Assembly: GCA_934548045.1 (NCBI GenBank)
Contig: CAKTEM010000017.1
Span: 1 to 52,909 of the forward strand
DNA: 52,909 bases
Direction: 5' to 3'
Source: an uncultured Faecalibacterium sp.
GTDB taxonomy: Bacteria > Bacillota > Clostridia > Oscillospirales > Ruminococcaceae
Shown: positions 1 through 8,504 of the stretch, one piece after another
Layout: each line of letters opens with the position of its first letter
Numbering within the stretch: position 1 is the first letter of the stretch
Program-made: the position numbers and the translations under genes
The notes under the pieces: generated by a model
Told to the model about the DNA's origin: nothing
Database searches by the model: none
What the model saw: the letters and a program-made list of their open reading frames with translations, nothing else

Positions 1-470
1 AGGATCGCATAGGTCGTAGTGGACTTGTCCAGCACACCCAGCGTGACGAACAGGACCATAAAGCCTTTCAACAGACCAGCACCGGTGAACGCACCCAGGA
101 ACGGGGTAAAGATTCCGGAAATCGTATCGATCAGGACTGCGGACAGCTTCTGCTTTTCAGTCGAAGCGGTATCTGCGGCAGTCTCAGCTTCCGCAGCCTG
201 TGCTTCGCCAGCGGCAGTGATGTGGGTGGTTTTCAGAATGACGTCGTACACATCGCCTACATCGGTGCCGATGACGACCTGATACTGACCGCCTGCCTGC
301 ATCACCTTGATAACACCTTGGGTCGAATTCAGCTTTTCGGTATTTGCCTTGCTCTCGTCTTTCAGTTTGAAGCGCAGACGGGTAACGCAGTGTGCCAGCG
401 AGATGACGTTCTCTTCACCGCCGACCAGTTCGACGATGGTTTTGGCAAGCGCATTGTAATCTTTTGCCAT
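1..470 (-). CDS. PTS EIIBC, glucose/beta-glucoside family, C-terminus outside window
   Basis: Sugar-specific phosphotransferase permease: it takes phosphate from an EIIA partner and phosphorylates a sugar while moving it across the membrane. Only the first 156 or so codons are present; the gene runs off the left edge. The EIIB domain (about residues 1-85) has the phosphorylation cysteine C28 in AHCVTRLRF, and QAGGQYQVVIG follows. An Ala/Glu/Thr-rich linker leads to the first EIIC membrane segments. The ATG at 470 is preceded by GGAGGAG. It is divergent from the AraC-type regulator at 654, which is the likely local regulator. The substrate cannot be told from this fragment. Confidence 0.9.
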   Translation of the reverse strand, partial: MAKDYNALAKTIVELVGGEENVISLAHCVTRLRFKLKDESKANTEKLNSTQGVIKVMQAGGQYQVVIGTDVGDVYDVILKTTHITAAGEAQAAEAETAADTASTEKQKLSAVLIDTISGIFTPFLGAFTGAGLLKGFMVLFVTLGVLDKSTTTYAI

Positions 471-608
471 AGTTCTCCTCCTGTTGATTTTCACGTTTCG
501 GGCAATCTTCCTTTGGCACGGATCCATCTGCCGTAGGATTACGATAAAAGGATACCATTTTTCCAAAAGATGTGATAGAATAAATTCAGACGAATTAGAA
601 CGATATCA

Positions 609-625
609 GTTTCTGTTATAGAAAC
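609..625. promoter_or_regulatory. Inverted repeat in the PTS/araC divergent region
   Basis: GTTTCT and AGAAAC form a perfect 6-bp inverted repeat with a 5-bp spacer, 29 bp ahead of the araC-type start. It overlaps a possible -10 (TATAGA, 617-622) for that gene, with a weak TTAGAA 16 bp upstream. It is a plausible operator for autoregulation; this rests on position only. Confidence 0.3.
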
Positions 626-653
626 AAACGGCATAAAATAGGAGAAAAGCAGA

Positions 654-1838
654 ATGGACCTACTGGAATGTTGCAAACTCACGCAGGATATCACGCGTGT
701 TCCTGTCACCCGTCTGGAAACTGCCGCTGACCGCGCAGAGTTCTGCGCACAGCACCAGTTCCATCCCATGCAGGAGTATCTTCTTCCTCATACGATGGAA
801 CTTTTTCTCGAAAGCATTTCGGAACATGAAATCGTCAGCCTGACCGATTTATTTCAAATCAAAATGCTGTTCTTTCGCATCGGAACCGTTCCGCTGGTGG
901 TCGGGCCGTTCTGCACCGAATTCTTTTCGCTGAACGACTGCGAACGTCTGCTCCGCCAGCTGGAATTAAAAAACTTTTCGCCCAATGACCTTCTTGCCCA
1001 CCGAGGAAATATCCCTGTCATCCAGAAATCTTATCAACTGCATATCGTCCACTGTCTCTTCCGGGCAATGAACACCCCGATCCCGGAAGAAGTGAGAGAA
1101 ATTCACTATAACAACCAGAGCAGCCGCACTGCTTTTCAGGATGTCACTCCCAACATCCCCTATGCCGAACTTGTAGAGCATCGCTACCAACTGGAAAACA
1201 CCTTGGTGAAAGCCGTCGAACATGGCGATGTCGTAAAAGCACTGGAAAGCTGGAATGGTCTGCACAATTCTGTTGCGTTCTTAAAACAGCTGGGTCAGAC
1301 TCTGGAAACTGCCCGTATTTCTGCGGCGATCACCCGAACCATCATCCGATACAGCGCGATGAACGCCGGTATCCCTTCCATCGTCAACGACAAAATTTCC
1401 TCTGTCAGTGCCAGCATTGTCCGTCAGGCCCAAACGGTCGACGAGATCAATCAGGAGCATGAACGGCTCATTCGGGAATACTGCCAGACCATCCGGCGCA
1501 AATCGACCGCCGGATACAGCAACCTGACCGTCAGCGTCCTGTATTATCTGGACCACTCTTACGCGCAAAACATCACCATGCAGACCATGTCCGAAGAATT
1601 GGAAGTCCCGGCTAGCCGTATCATTTCGCAGTTCAAAAAGGAAGTCGGCATCACACCGCTGGCCTACCTGAACCGTCTGCGGATGCAGCACGCGGCACAC
1701 AGTCTGGCACACAGCAGAACTCCGATTCACGAAATTGCCGCCTCCGTCGGCATCATGGACGCAAACTATTTTGTCAAACGGTTCAAGGCAGAATTTCAAT
1801 GCACTCCCAGTGAGTACCGGGAAAAATACGCACTATAA
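654..1838 (+). CDS. AraC-family transcriptional regulator
   Basis: DNA-binding regulator of 394 residues. The C-terminal 100 residues form the double helix-turn-helix of the AraC/XylS family: first helix pair around VPASRIISQFKKEVGI, then the signature stretch IHEIAASVGIMDANYFVKRF near the end, followed by the typical SEYREKY. The N-terminal 290 residues contain no sugar-binding cupin that I recognise and are probably a ligand or dimerisation domain. AGGAG lies 9 bp before the ATG. It is divergent from the PTS gene at 470, so regulation of that PTS is the simplest reading. The gene ends at a hairpin shared with the convergent phosphodiesterase gene. Confidence 0.9.
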   Translation: MDLLECCKLTQDITRVPVTRLETAADRAEFCAQHQFHPMQEYLLPHTMELFLESISEHEIVSLTDLFQIKMLFFRIGTVPLVVGPFCTEFFSLNDCERLLRQLELKNFSPNDLLAHRGNIPVIQKSYQLHIVHCLFRAMNTPIPEEVREIHYNNQSSRTAFQDVTPNIPYAELVEHRYQLENTLVKAVEHGDVVKALESWNGLHNSVAFLKQLGQTLETARISAAITRTIIRYSAMNAGIPSIVNDKISSVSASIVRQAQTVDEINQEHERLIREYCQTIRRKSTAGYSNLTVSVLYYLDHSYAQNITMQTMSEELEVPASRIISQFKKEVGITPLAYLNRLRMQHAAHSLAHSRTPIHEIAASVGIMDANYFVKRFKAEFQCTPSEYREKYAL

Positions 1839-1846
1839 AAAACAAA

Positions 1847-1888
1847 AAAGTCTCTTCATCCATCGTTCCCGGTGGACGGAGAGACTTT
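1847..1888. terminator. Bidirectional terminator between araC-type gene and glpQ-like gene
   Basis: AAAGTCTCT (1847-1855) pairs with AGAGACTTT (1880-1888). It is A-rich on the left and T-rich on the right, so it can terminate both convergent genes. Confidence 0.75.
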
Positions 1889-1896
1889 CCCTTTAT

Positions 1897-2859
1897 TTAT
1901 GCATCATCTATGGTTGCGGAGTCGTCGTTTTCCTCGGGGTAGACCTCATCCAGCACATCCCAGAAATCGGTCTCGGCCTCGATCTCTTCCCGGGAACGCA
2001 GGGCTTCCTGCACACGCTTCGGGTCGTCGGTGATGATATCATCCACACCGAGGCGAATCATTCGCTCGATGTCCTCTTCGGTGTTGACCGTCCATGCCGA
2101 GACCGTCTTCCCTCGCAGGTGTGCCTGCCAGACAGTCAGAACCGTAATCGCGCTGTTCTCGATGCTGAAAAAGTCGATATCCCGGCCATCCTGAAACGGG
2201 ATGAAACCCGAATGTGTGATGAGCCCGGTGCGTATTTTCGGTTCCAGTGCCTTGACCTTCGCCAGCGTCTCCCGGCTCTTGGAAGTCACCGTGCAGTCCT
2301 CTTCAAAGCCGTACTGCTGGATCAGCCGGACGACCTCCGCTTCCAGCGTCGGCGTCTGGTCGCTGGGCTTTATCTCGATGTTCAGCTTGATTCGTCCTTT
2401 GCAGAGCCGCAGAACTTCGTCCAGCGTCGGGATCTTCGTGCCTGCGAATCGGACGCTGAAATACTTTCCTGCGTCCAGCTCCTTGATCTCCGCATACGTC
2501 ACATCGTAGACATTGGCGTTCAGCCCAGTGCAGCGGCGGAGGTTGGTGTCATGGGTCAGCACCACCACGCCGTCTTTTGTCATCTGCGCGTCCAGCTCTG
2601 CGTACTCTGCGCCCGTCTGGATGCTCAGCTTGAACGCCGGTATCGTGTTTTCCGGCGCGGAGACACTGTATCCCCGGTGGCTGGTAACAACGATCTCCCG
2701 TTCAAAATTCCAGCTCCCGACCCAGAACATGATCAACGCACTCAGACAGACCAATCCGATAATCAAAAGCCCCAGCTTTTTCCCAAAGCTTAACCGCTGT
2801 ACCCGTTCCACTACGCCCATCCGCTCCACATCGCCGGACGCACTTTCTCTTCTCTTCAT
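1897..2859 (-). CDS. Membrane-anchored glycerophosphodiester phosphodiesterase
   Basis: Hydrolyses glycerophosphodiesters to glycerol-3-phosphate and an alcohol; GDPD/UgpQ family, 320 residues. One hydrophobic segment (about residues 29-47) places the catalytic domain outside the membrane. The GDPD signature begins at H61 (HRGYSVSAPENT), with E70, the metal ligands E88 and D90 (EYAELDAQ), and H103 (LTHDTNL). The C-terminus is acidic. The first ATG has a weak ribosome site; the ATG at 2820 (residue 14) has GGAG just ahead and is an alternative start that keeps the membrane segment. It has its own promoter and is transcribed alone. Confidence 0.92.
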   Translation of the reverse strand: MKRRESASGDVERMGVVERVQRLSFGKKLGLLIIGLVCLSALIMFWVGSWNFEREIVVTSHRGYSVSAPENTIPAFKLSIQTGAEYAELDAQMTKDGVVVLTHDTNLRRCTGLNANVYDVTYAEIKELDAGKYFSVRFAGTKIPTLDEVLRLCKGRIKLNIEIKPSDQTPTLEAEVVRLIQQYGFEEDCTVTSKSRETLAKVKALEPKIRTGLITHSGFIPFQDGRDIDFFSIENSAITVLTVWQAHLRGKTVSAWTVNTEEDIERMIRLGVDDIITDDPKRVQEALRSREEIEAETDFWDVLDEVYPEENDDSATIDDA

Positions 2860-2929
2860 CCCAAGGACTCTTTTCCGTCATCCTGTATTTTCCACAATTT
2901 TATTGCATCTTCAACGACTTTTTTCTTAC

Positions 2930-2958
2930 AGTATAACCTGTTTGCGGAGAGAAATCAA
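2930..2958 (-). promoter_or_regulatory. Promoter of the phosphodiesterase gene
   Basis: TTGATT (2953-2958) and TATACT (2930-2935) with a 17-bp spacer on the minus strand, about 70 bp upstream of the start codon. This is a near-consensus housekeeping promoter. Confidence 0.75.
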
Positions 2959-3011
2959 GAAAAAGAGAAAATATCATTTCTTTAGCGGCTTAAAAATCGT
3001 TTATATGCAAA

Positions 3012-3048
3012 ACTGCCCCGTACCATTCATTGAACGATACGGGGCAGT
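3012..3048 (-). terminator. Terminator of the galactarate operon
   Basis: ACTGCCCCGTA (3012-3022) pairs perfectly with TACGGGGCAGT (3038-3048). On the minus strand it is followed by TTTTG, just past the stop codon of the amidohydrolase gene. Confidence 0.85.
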
Positions 3049-3053
3049 CCTTC

Positions 3054-3962
3054 TTATTTCCAGAACACCTTTTTCGCGTTCTGATAAAGAATCAATTGCT
3101 TTTCTTCCTCGGCCAGAGCCGGGTTTTTGGCGATGGTATCCACCATATCCCGATAGCGATACCGGCAGAGGTTCGACGGGGTATCGGTACCGAAGAGTAG
3201 ACGGTCTGCGCCGACGGTTTTGACCGCACAGGTGATGAACTGGCGTGTTACCGGGAAGGGCGGCTCATCCGGGCGGACGTTATGCTGGAGCGACGCGAGG
3301 TCGAACCAGACGTTCGGCAGATGGAGCAGTTCCAGACCTTCCTGCATGGCGTTCAGCTCCGACTGCTTCGGGGCGAGCAGGTGGCAGACCACGAATTTCA
3401 TCTGTGGATGGCGCAGAATCAGATTCCGCAGAGCCGGTATCTGGCTACTGGGGCTTCCCAGTTTGCCAATGTCGATGACGAACACCAGTCCATGCGCTTC
3501 CGCAAAGGCTGCTTCCCGTTCCATCATCTCGCCATCCAGCGCGAAGACCGGGTGGTTTGCCATCAGGCCGGAACCGGTGCTGACCTCGAATTTGACGACC
3601 CGGATGCCCAGCTCCTCGAACAGGTGATGCACGATGGTATCCCTGTTCCGGCTGTATGGGTCATAGGCGGCAGCGGCAAGGAACCGCTCGGGGTACTTCT
3701 GCTGGGCTTCGTAGCTGTAATAATTCTGGAATCCCAGATATCCGCCCTGCAACAGGACAGCACGCTCCACGTCGTGTTCGTCCATGATCTGTAGGACCCG
3801 TTCCGGTGTCACCTGATCGGTGCTCCACTCGGGCGGAATAACCTGACAGATGGAGCCGTCCGCATACATGCCGCGTCCACTGCCGCAGGAGCGCATCTCG
3901 CCGCCTGCGCCGGTGCCGGCAATGCACTGCACCAGATGTACATGCGCGTCGATCACTTTCAT
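3054..3962 (-). CDS. Amidohydrolase-2 family metal-dependent hydrolase
   Basis: TIM-barrel hydrolase of 302 residues. N-terminal DAHVH is the metal-binding HxH motif, VVCHLL carries a later histidine, and LLFGTDTP near the end holds the catalytic aspartate typical of PF04909. I chose the ATG at 3962 because GGGAGAATGATGCA precedes it and the conserved fold begins at MKVIDAHVH; a longer frame would run into the upstream kinase gene. It is the last gene of the galactarate operon, 4 bp after the glycerate kinase. Relatives include galactarolactone isomerases and lactonases, so acting on an aldarate lactone would suit the operon, but that is inference. Confidence 0.8.
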   Translation of the reverse strand: MKVIDAHVHLVQCIAGTGAGGEMRSCGSGRGMYADGSICQVIPPEWSTDQVTPERVLQIMDEHDVERAVLLQGGYLGFQNYYSYEAQQKYPERFLAAAAYDPYSRNRDTIVHHLFEELGIRVVKFEVSTGSGLMANHPVFALDGEMMEREAAFAEAHGLVFVIDIGKLGSPSSQIPALRNLILRHPQMKFVVCHLLAPKQSELNAMQEGLELLHLPNVWFDLASLQHNVRPDEPPFPVTRQFITCAVKTVGADRLLFGTDTPSNLCRYRYRDMVDTIAKNPALAEEEKQLILYQNAKKVFWK

Positions 3963-3966
3963 TGCA

Positions 3967-5205
3967 TCATTCTCCCATTCCCACCAGCGCAACCGCGACG
4001 TCATTGACGTTCGTGCCAGTCGCACCGGTCATGATAAGGCCATCGACGGCTTTCAGGGCGTGATAGGCATCGTTGTTTTGGAGGACGTCGAAGATATTCA
4101 GGCCATTTTCGGTCAGTGCCTGTGCCGTTTCGCCGTCTACATAGCCGCCGGCGGCATCGGTCGGGCCGTCGGTTCCGTCACTGCCGACCGAGAAGACCGC
4201 CGCGTTCAGCCCGGCGATCCCCGGAACTGCGGCAAGTGCAAGCTCCTGATTCCGTCCGCCCAGACCCTTACCGGTCAGGTGGACGACCGTCTCACCACCG
4301 GCGATAAAGGCCAGCTTCCGGTTTTGTCCGGCATGTGTCCGGACGATGGAAGCGAGGAAGCTTCCGGCTTCCCGTGCCTCACAGCAGAGCTGATCCGTTA
4401 GGAGGATCGGATCATAGCCCAGTTTCCGGCAGGCCTTTTCCGCTGCGGTGCAGAGTTCCCGGACGCTGCCGGTGATCTTGGTCGCCACATTGTCCAATGC
4501 TTTCGGCGTCTCCTGTTTCAGAAGCTCCTGCGCCTGTTCGGAGAGGTTCAGGTGGTACTTTTCCGCGATAGCCTGTGCCTGTTCGCAGGTGGTCGTGTCC
4601 GGCACCGCCGGGCCGCTGGCAATCATGTCCAACGGGTCGCCAAGGATGTCGCTCAGCACGATGCTGAAAACCTTCGCCGGAGCGCAGGCCTGCGCGAAGC
4701 GTCCGCCCTTGACGCCGGAAAGCCGTTTGCGAATGGTATTCATCTCCACGATGTCGGCACCGCTGGCGAGAAGCTGGCTGGTGATGTTTTGCAGTTCTTC
4801 ACCAGAAATCAGCGGTTTCTCGAATAACGCGCTTCCGCCGCCGGAGAGCAGGAACAGCACCGTATCCTGTGCAGTCAGGCCGTATACCAGTTCCAGTGCC
4901 TTTCCGGTGGCCGCAAAGCTGTTCTCATCCGGAACCGGATGGCCTGCTTCATAACAATCGACACCAGAGATCTCGCCCTTGACATGGTCGTATTTTGTCA
5001 CGACCACACCGCCGTCCACATGCCCCAGCGTTTCCACTGCGGCGTGCGCCATCTGCCACGCGGCTTTTCCGGCCGCGACCAGAAGCACCTTTCCGCCGAC
5101 CGGCTGAAACTCCTTCAGAGCGCGGCAGACTGCCTCGTCCGGAAGGACCGCGTTCAGGCTGGACGTGATGATGGTATCGGCATCCCGGCGCAGTGTCATA
5201 TTCAT
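3967..5205 (-). CDS. Glycerate 2-kinase, MOFRL family
   Basis: Phosphorylates D-glycerate with ATP to 2-phosphoglycerate, feeding lower glycolysis; cytosolic, 412 residues. The N-terminal MOFRL-associated domain holds LLSGGGSALFEKP, and the C-terminal MOFRL domain holds VSVGSDGTDGPTDAAGG, both family signatures. The ATG at 5205 is chosen because GAGGAGGT lies 7 bp ahead of it; an ATG 24 bp upstream would place that ribosome site inside the gene. It follows the aldolase gene and precedes the amidohydrolase. Together with the reductase at 6145-7029 it converts tartronate semialdehyde to a glycolytic intermediate. Confidence 0.92.
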   Translation of the reverse strand: MNMTLRRDADTIITSSLNAVLPDEAVCRALKEFQPVGGKVLLVAAGKAAWQMAHAAVETLGHVDGGVVVTKYDHVKGEISGVDCYEAGHPVPDENSFAATGKALELVYGLTAQDTVLFLLSGGGSALFEKPLISGEELQNITSQLLASGADIVEMNTIRKRLSGVKGGRFAQACAPAKVFSIVLSDILGDPLDMIASGPAVPDTTTCEQAQAIAEKYHLNLSEQAQELLKQETPKALDNVATKITGSVRELCTAAEKACRKLGYDPILLTDQLCCEAREAGSFLASIVRTHAGQNRKLAFIAGGETVVHLTGKGLGGRNQELALAAVPGIAGLNAAVFSVGSDGTDGPTDAAGGYVDGETAQALTENGLNIFDVLQNNDAYHALKAVDGLIMTGATGTNVNDVAVALVGMGE

Positions 5206-5232
5206 GAAACAGACCTCCTCATGCGTCAAATC

Positions 5233-6132
5233 TTACAGCAGACCGGCTTCGGTCATGGTTTTTACAAAGCCCTGCTTTGCCGGGCCTTCGGGCGTCGGCA
5301 GAGTAGGAAGATACGGCACGCCGACCTTCCGGCCGCGCAGCGTTGCCATATCCTTGGCGGCGACCGGGAAGCTTGCGGCGTCCATCGACAGACGCACCGG
5401 GTTCAGCTTGAACTGCGCCTCGAGACTGCCTGCCATGTCACCGGCTGCGAACTTGTTGTAGACATCGGTGATCAGCTCCGGCATGAAGTTTGCGGCCGTG
5501 CAGACGCCGCCCACGGCACCGTGGCAGAGGCTGGCGTAGAGCAGGGTATCCTTGCCACCGAAGACCTTGAAGCCCACATCCCGGGTGCGGCGGATGAACT
5601 CCGACGTCTGGGTGATGTCGCCGCTGGTGTCCTTCATGCCGACGATGTTCGGAACATTGTGGGCCAGCTCCTCGACCAGCTTCGCGCTCATGGTATAGCC
5701 GACCCGTCCGGGATTATTATACAACAGAACCGGCGTTTCGGGAACACTCTCAGCGATGGTTTTGAAGTGATTGTACAATTCGTCGTAGGTCGGCTTGAGG
5801 AACATGGGCTGCAGGATGCTGACTGCCGCCGCACCATTTTTGACTGCCATCTGTGCCAGACGGCAGCACTTTTTAGTGCTGATGGCACCAATGCCGAAGT
5901 AGACCGGAACCCGGCCTGCGGCCTCGTCGACCATAATTTTCAAGCCGCGCTCCATCTCGTCTTCTTCTACCATGTAGAACTCGCCGTTGGAGCCAAAGGC
6001 AAGGATGCCGGAGACGCCGCCCTCGATGACGTAATCGACCTGTGCGCGCATCCCTGCTTCGTCGATCTTCTCGTTCTCGTCAATGACGGTCAGGATGGGA
6101 ACGACGACGCCTTTCATAAATTCCGTGTTCAT
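5233..6132 (-). CDS. DHDPS/NAL-family aldolase, probable keto-deoxyglucarate aldolase
   Basis: Class I Schiff-base lyase of 299 residues. The DHDPS fold is shown by GGVSGILAFGSNGEF near residue 40, the catalytic tyrosine Y138 in LLYNNPGRVGY, and the Schiff-base lysine K167 in GMKDTSGD. It sits between tartronate semialdehyde reductase and glycerate kinase in an operon with galactarate dehydratase. The expected step is therefore cleavage of 5-keto-4-deoxyglucarate to pyruvate plus tartronate semialdehyde, the job of GarL (a different family) in E. coli. A dehydrating-decarboxylating KdgD activity is the alternative but would leave the reductase and kinase without a role. Family is certain; substrate is inferred. 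Confidence 0.85.
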   Translation of the reverse strand: MNTEFMKGVVVPILTVIDENEKIDEAGMRAQVDYVIEGGVSGILAFGSNGEFYMVEEDEMERGLKIMVDEAAGRVPVYFGIGAISTKKCCRLAQMAVKNGAAAVSILQPMFLKPTYDELYNHFKTIAESVPETPVLLYNNPGRVGYTMSAKLVEELAHNVPNIVGMKDTSGDITQTSEFIRRTRDVGFKVFGGKDTLLYASLCHGAVGGVCTAANFMPELITDVYNKFAAGDMAGSLEAQFKLNPVRLSMDAASFPVAAKDMATLRGRKVGVPYLPTLPTPEGPAKQGFVKTMTEAGLL

Positions 6133-6144
6133 CTGGGAACCTCC

Positions 6145-7029
6145 TCAGCGGCCGATCTTAATGCCGGTCAGGTACTCGTAATACTGCGCAATGGCACTGT
6201 GGTCTTTCTGGCCGCCCTCATGGTTGTGGAGCCACTGGAAAATTTCCTGCACCTCGGCAGTCATGGGAACCGGTGCGCCGACGGTGTGTGCGCATTCCAG
6301 AACATTGTTCAGATCCTTGATGTGCAGGTCGATTTTGAAGCCGGGCTTGTCGTTGCCCTCGATCATCATCGGAGCCTTTGCGTTCATGACAGTGGAGCCT
6401 GCCAGACCGCCCTTAATGGCATGGAAGACCAGCTCGGGGTCCACACCGGCCTTCTGTGCCAGAGTCAGAGCCTCGGCCAGAGCCTGAATGTTGCAGGCGA
6501 CGATGATCTGGTTTGCCAGCTTGGTGGTGTTGCCTGCGCCGACCTCGCCGCAGCGGACGGTGGATGCACCCATTGCGTCCAGAACGGGCTTATAGGTATC
6601 GAAAACTTCCTGCTTGCCGCCGACCATGAAGCTCAGGGTGCCGTCGATAGCTTTCGGCTCACCGCCGGAGACGGGAGCATCCAGCATCTCGACACCCTTC
6701 TTCTGCAGCTCTGCGTAAATCTCTTTCGATGCCACCGGGTTGATGGAAGAGCAGTCGATGAAGACCGCACCCGGCTTCATGTGAGATGCCACGCCATTCT
6801 CACCCAGCATGACTTCCTTGACCTGCGGAGAATTAGGGAGCATGGTGATGACGACATCGCACTGCTCGCCGATCTCCTGCTGGGTGGCACCGGTCGCACC
6901 GGCTGCTTCCAGCTCCTGCACCGGAGCCTGACTGCGGTTGTTCACCAGCAGATCCGTATAGCCTGCCTTGAGCAGATTCTTTGCCATAGGCTTTCCCATG
7001 ATGCCCAGACCAATAAAACCGATCTTCAT
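6145..7029 (-). CDS. garR: 2-hydroxy-3-oxopropionate (tartronate semialdehyde) reductase
   Basis: NAD(P)H-dependent reduction of tartronate semialdehyde to D-glycerate; beta-hydroxyacid dehydrogenase family, 294 residues. The Rossmann motif GLGIMGKPMAKNLL is at the N-terminus, substrate motif DAPVSGGEPKA at 117-127, and the catalytic lysine K170 is in GNTTKLANQ. The start at 7029 is preceded by GGAGGG at 5-bp spacing; an ATG 15 bp earlier is the codon overlapping that site. It lies 12 bp before the aldolase gene in the same operon. Length and motifs are those of GarR/GlxR. Confidence 0.92.
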   Translation of the reverse strand: MKIGFIGLGIMGKPMAKNLLKAGYTDLLVNNRSQAPVQELEAAGATGATQQEIGEQCDVVITMLPNSPQVKEVMLGENGVASHMKPGAVFIDCSSINPVASKEIYAELQKKGVEMLDAPVSGGEPKAIDGTLSFMVGGKQEVFDTYKPVLDAMGASTVRCGEVGAGNTTKLANQIIVACNIQALAEALTLAQKAGVDPELVFHAIKGGLAGSTVMNAKAPMMIEGNDKPGFKIDLHIKDLNNVLECAHTVGAPVPMTAEVQEIFQWLHNHEGGQKDHSAIAQYYEYLTGIKIGR

Positions 7030-7071
7030 AATTTTACCCTCCATAAACTGTGGTTCGTGTTAAATTCTACT

Positions 7072-8451
7072 TTAGATAGTATAACCTGCTGCTTCCATTC
7101 CGTCCAGCAGCGTATCGACGACATCCGCGCCCTCGCTGTCATCGTAATCCATCGTGTCGAAGACTTCCTGATAGATGCCGGTGCCTTCTGCCTTCAAAGT
7201 GTCGTCCTCGAACAGGGGGTCGAACTGGAAGGTGCAGAACTCGAGGACCTTACGGTTGGACTCCTCGACCAGAGACTCGATGGCACCAGCGGCCTGTGCA
7301 GCGGCCAGACCAGCTTTCGAGACGGGGATACCGCACTGAGAACCCATGATCTCTGCGCCCTCAGTCTCGTTCAGCAGGAAGTTGATAAGCATGGCTGCCT
7401 CTGCCGGATGCTCGCAGGTCTTGGTGATGGCCAGACCCATCGAGACTTTGGTAAAGCCGCCGTTGTAATCGCCGAACTTGATCTCATCGCCGACGGTGAA
7501 ACCCTCGCGGTTGTTTTCGTCCAGAGCGTCACGGTACTTGACAGCAGCGGAATCCCACTCCAGAATACCGGCGATCTTGCCCTCGATCCACTCGCTGGAC
7601 TGGCTGGCGGAAGTGCTGCCGTTGGAGCCGTAGTAGGTGGGCAGCGGCATGATGACGTGATGCTTGACGAGGTCGCGGATGAAGTTCAGGCCCTCGATGA
7701 TCTCATCACGGGTGTAGTTCAGGGTCGAAGTGTCCGGCTCTGCCCAATCCTTGCCATAGACAGATTCCAGATAGGAGACCATCAGGATCATGCGGTCGTA
7801 ACCGGTCATGTGGAGTGGATAGTAGTCGTCGCCCAGCTTGCTCTGGAAGGCCTCGCCTGCGGCATACAGCTCGTCCAGCGTCTTGGGGTAATCCTCGATG
7901 CCAGCCTTCTTGAAGGTGGTCATGTTCCAGTAGAAGATACGGCCGGTGATGGAGACGGGAACTGCCTGCTGAGCATCTGCCACATAGCAGGCTTTCAGCG
8001 CACTGTCCTCCCACTGGGAGAAGTCGATGTAATCGGAGACTTCATTCATGTCGATGAAGGTCTGCGCACTGCCGGAGTAGCGGTACAGCCAGTTCCAGTT
8101 GACCTGACAGACATCCTCCGCGACGCCGCTGGCGAACTTGGTGGACATGGTATCTTCCCAGCCGGACCATGCAGCGTAGGTCGGGTTGACGGTGATGCTG
8201 GGATTCTTCTTGGAGAAAGCTTCCAGTGCTTCCTGATAGGCCACATGACGGGATTCACCGCCCCACCAGCTCATCGTCAGGGTCACGTCACCGGAAGCAG
8301 GAGCGGCGGACGAAGCCGCTGCGGAAGAAGCAGTGCTGGAAGCGGCGGTGGAGCTGCTGGAACCGCCGCATGCGGTCAGCAGGCCTGCTGCGCCGAGGAC
8401 ACCGGCTGCTTTCAGGAAATCTCTGCGTGCGATCTTGTTCATGGTAGTCAT
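7072..8451 (-). CDS. Extracellular solute-binding lipoprotein with Tat-type signal
   Basis: Family-1 ABC substrate-binding protein, 459 residues, expected to bind a sugar or sugar acid at the outer face of the membrane. The signal has ARRDFLK followed by a short hydrophobic stretch and the lipobox LLTAC (C28), so it looks like a Tat-exported lipoprotein; a Ser/Ala/Gly-rich linker follows. The mature part has the typical LTMSWWGGE start and WEGKI-like features. It lies inside the galactarate operon between garD and garR, but no permease or ATPase gene accompanies it, so either distant permeases are shared or it has another role. Confidence 0.9.
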   Translation of the reverse strand: MTTMNKIARRDFLKAAGVLGAAGLLTACGGSSSSTAASSTASSAAASSAAPASGDVTLTMSWWGGESRHVAYQEALEAFSKKNPSITVNPTYAAWSGWEDTMSTKFASGVAEDVCQVNWNWLYRYSGSAQTFIDMNEVSDYIDFSQWEDSALKACYVADAQQAVPVSITGRIFYWNMTTFKKAGIEDYPKTLDELYAAGEAFQSKLGDDYYPLHMTGYDRMILMVSYLESVYGKDWAEPDTSTLNYTRDEIIEGLNFIRDLVKHHVIMPLPTYYGSNGSTSASQSSEWIEGKIAGILEWDSAAVKYRDALDENNREGFTVGDEIKFGDYNGGFTKVSMGLAITKTCEHPAEAAMLINFLLNETEGAEIMGSQCGIPVSKAGLAAAQAAGAIESLVEESNRKVLEFCTFQFDPLFEDDTLKAEGTGIYQEVFDTMDYDDSEGADVVDTLLDGMEAAGYTI

Positions 8452-8504
8452 AGTCTTTTTCCTTTCATCATTCGTGTATTTTTAAATTGTGAAACCAATG
8501 AAAA

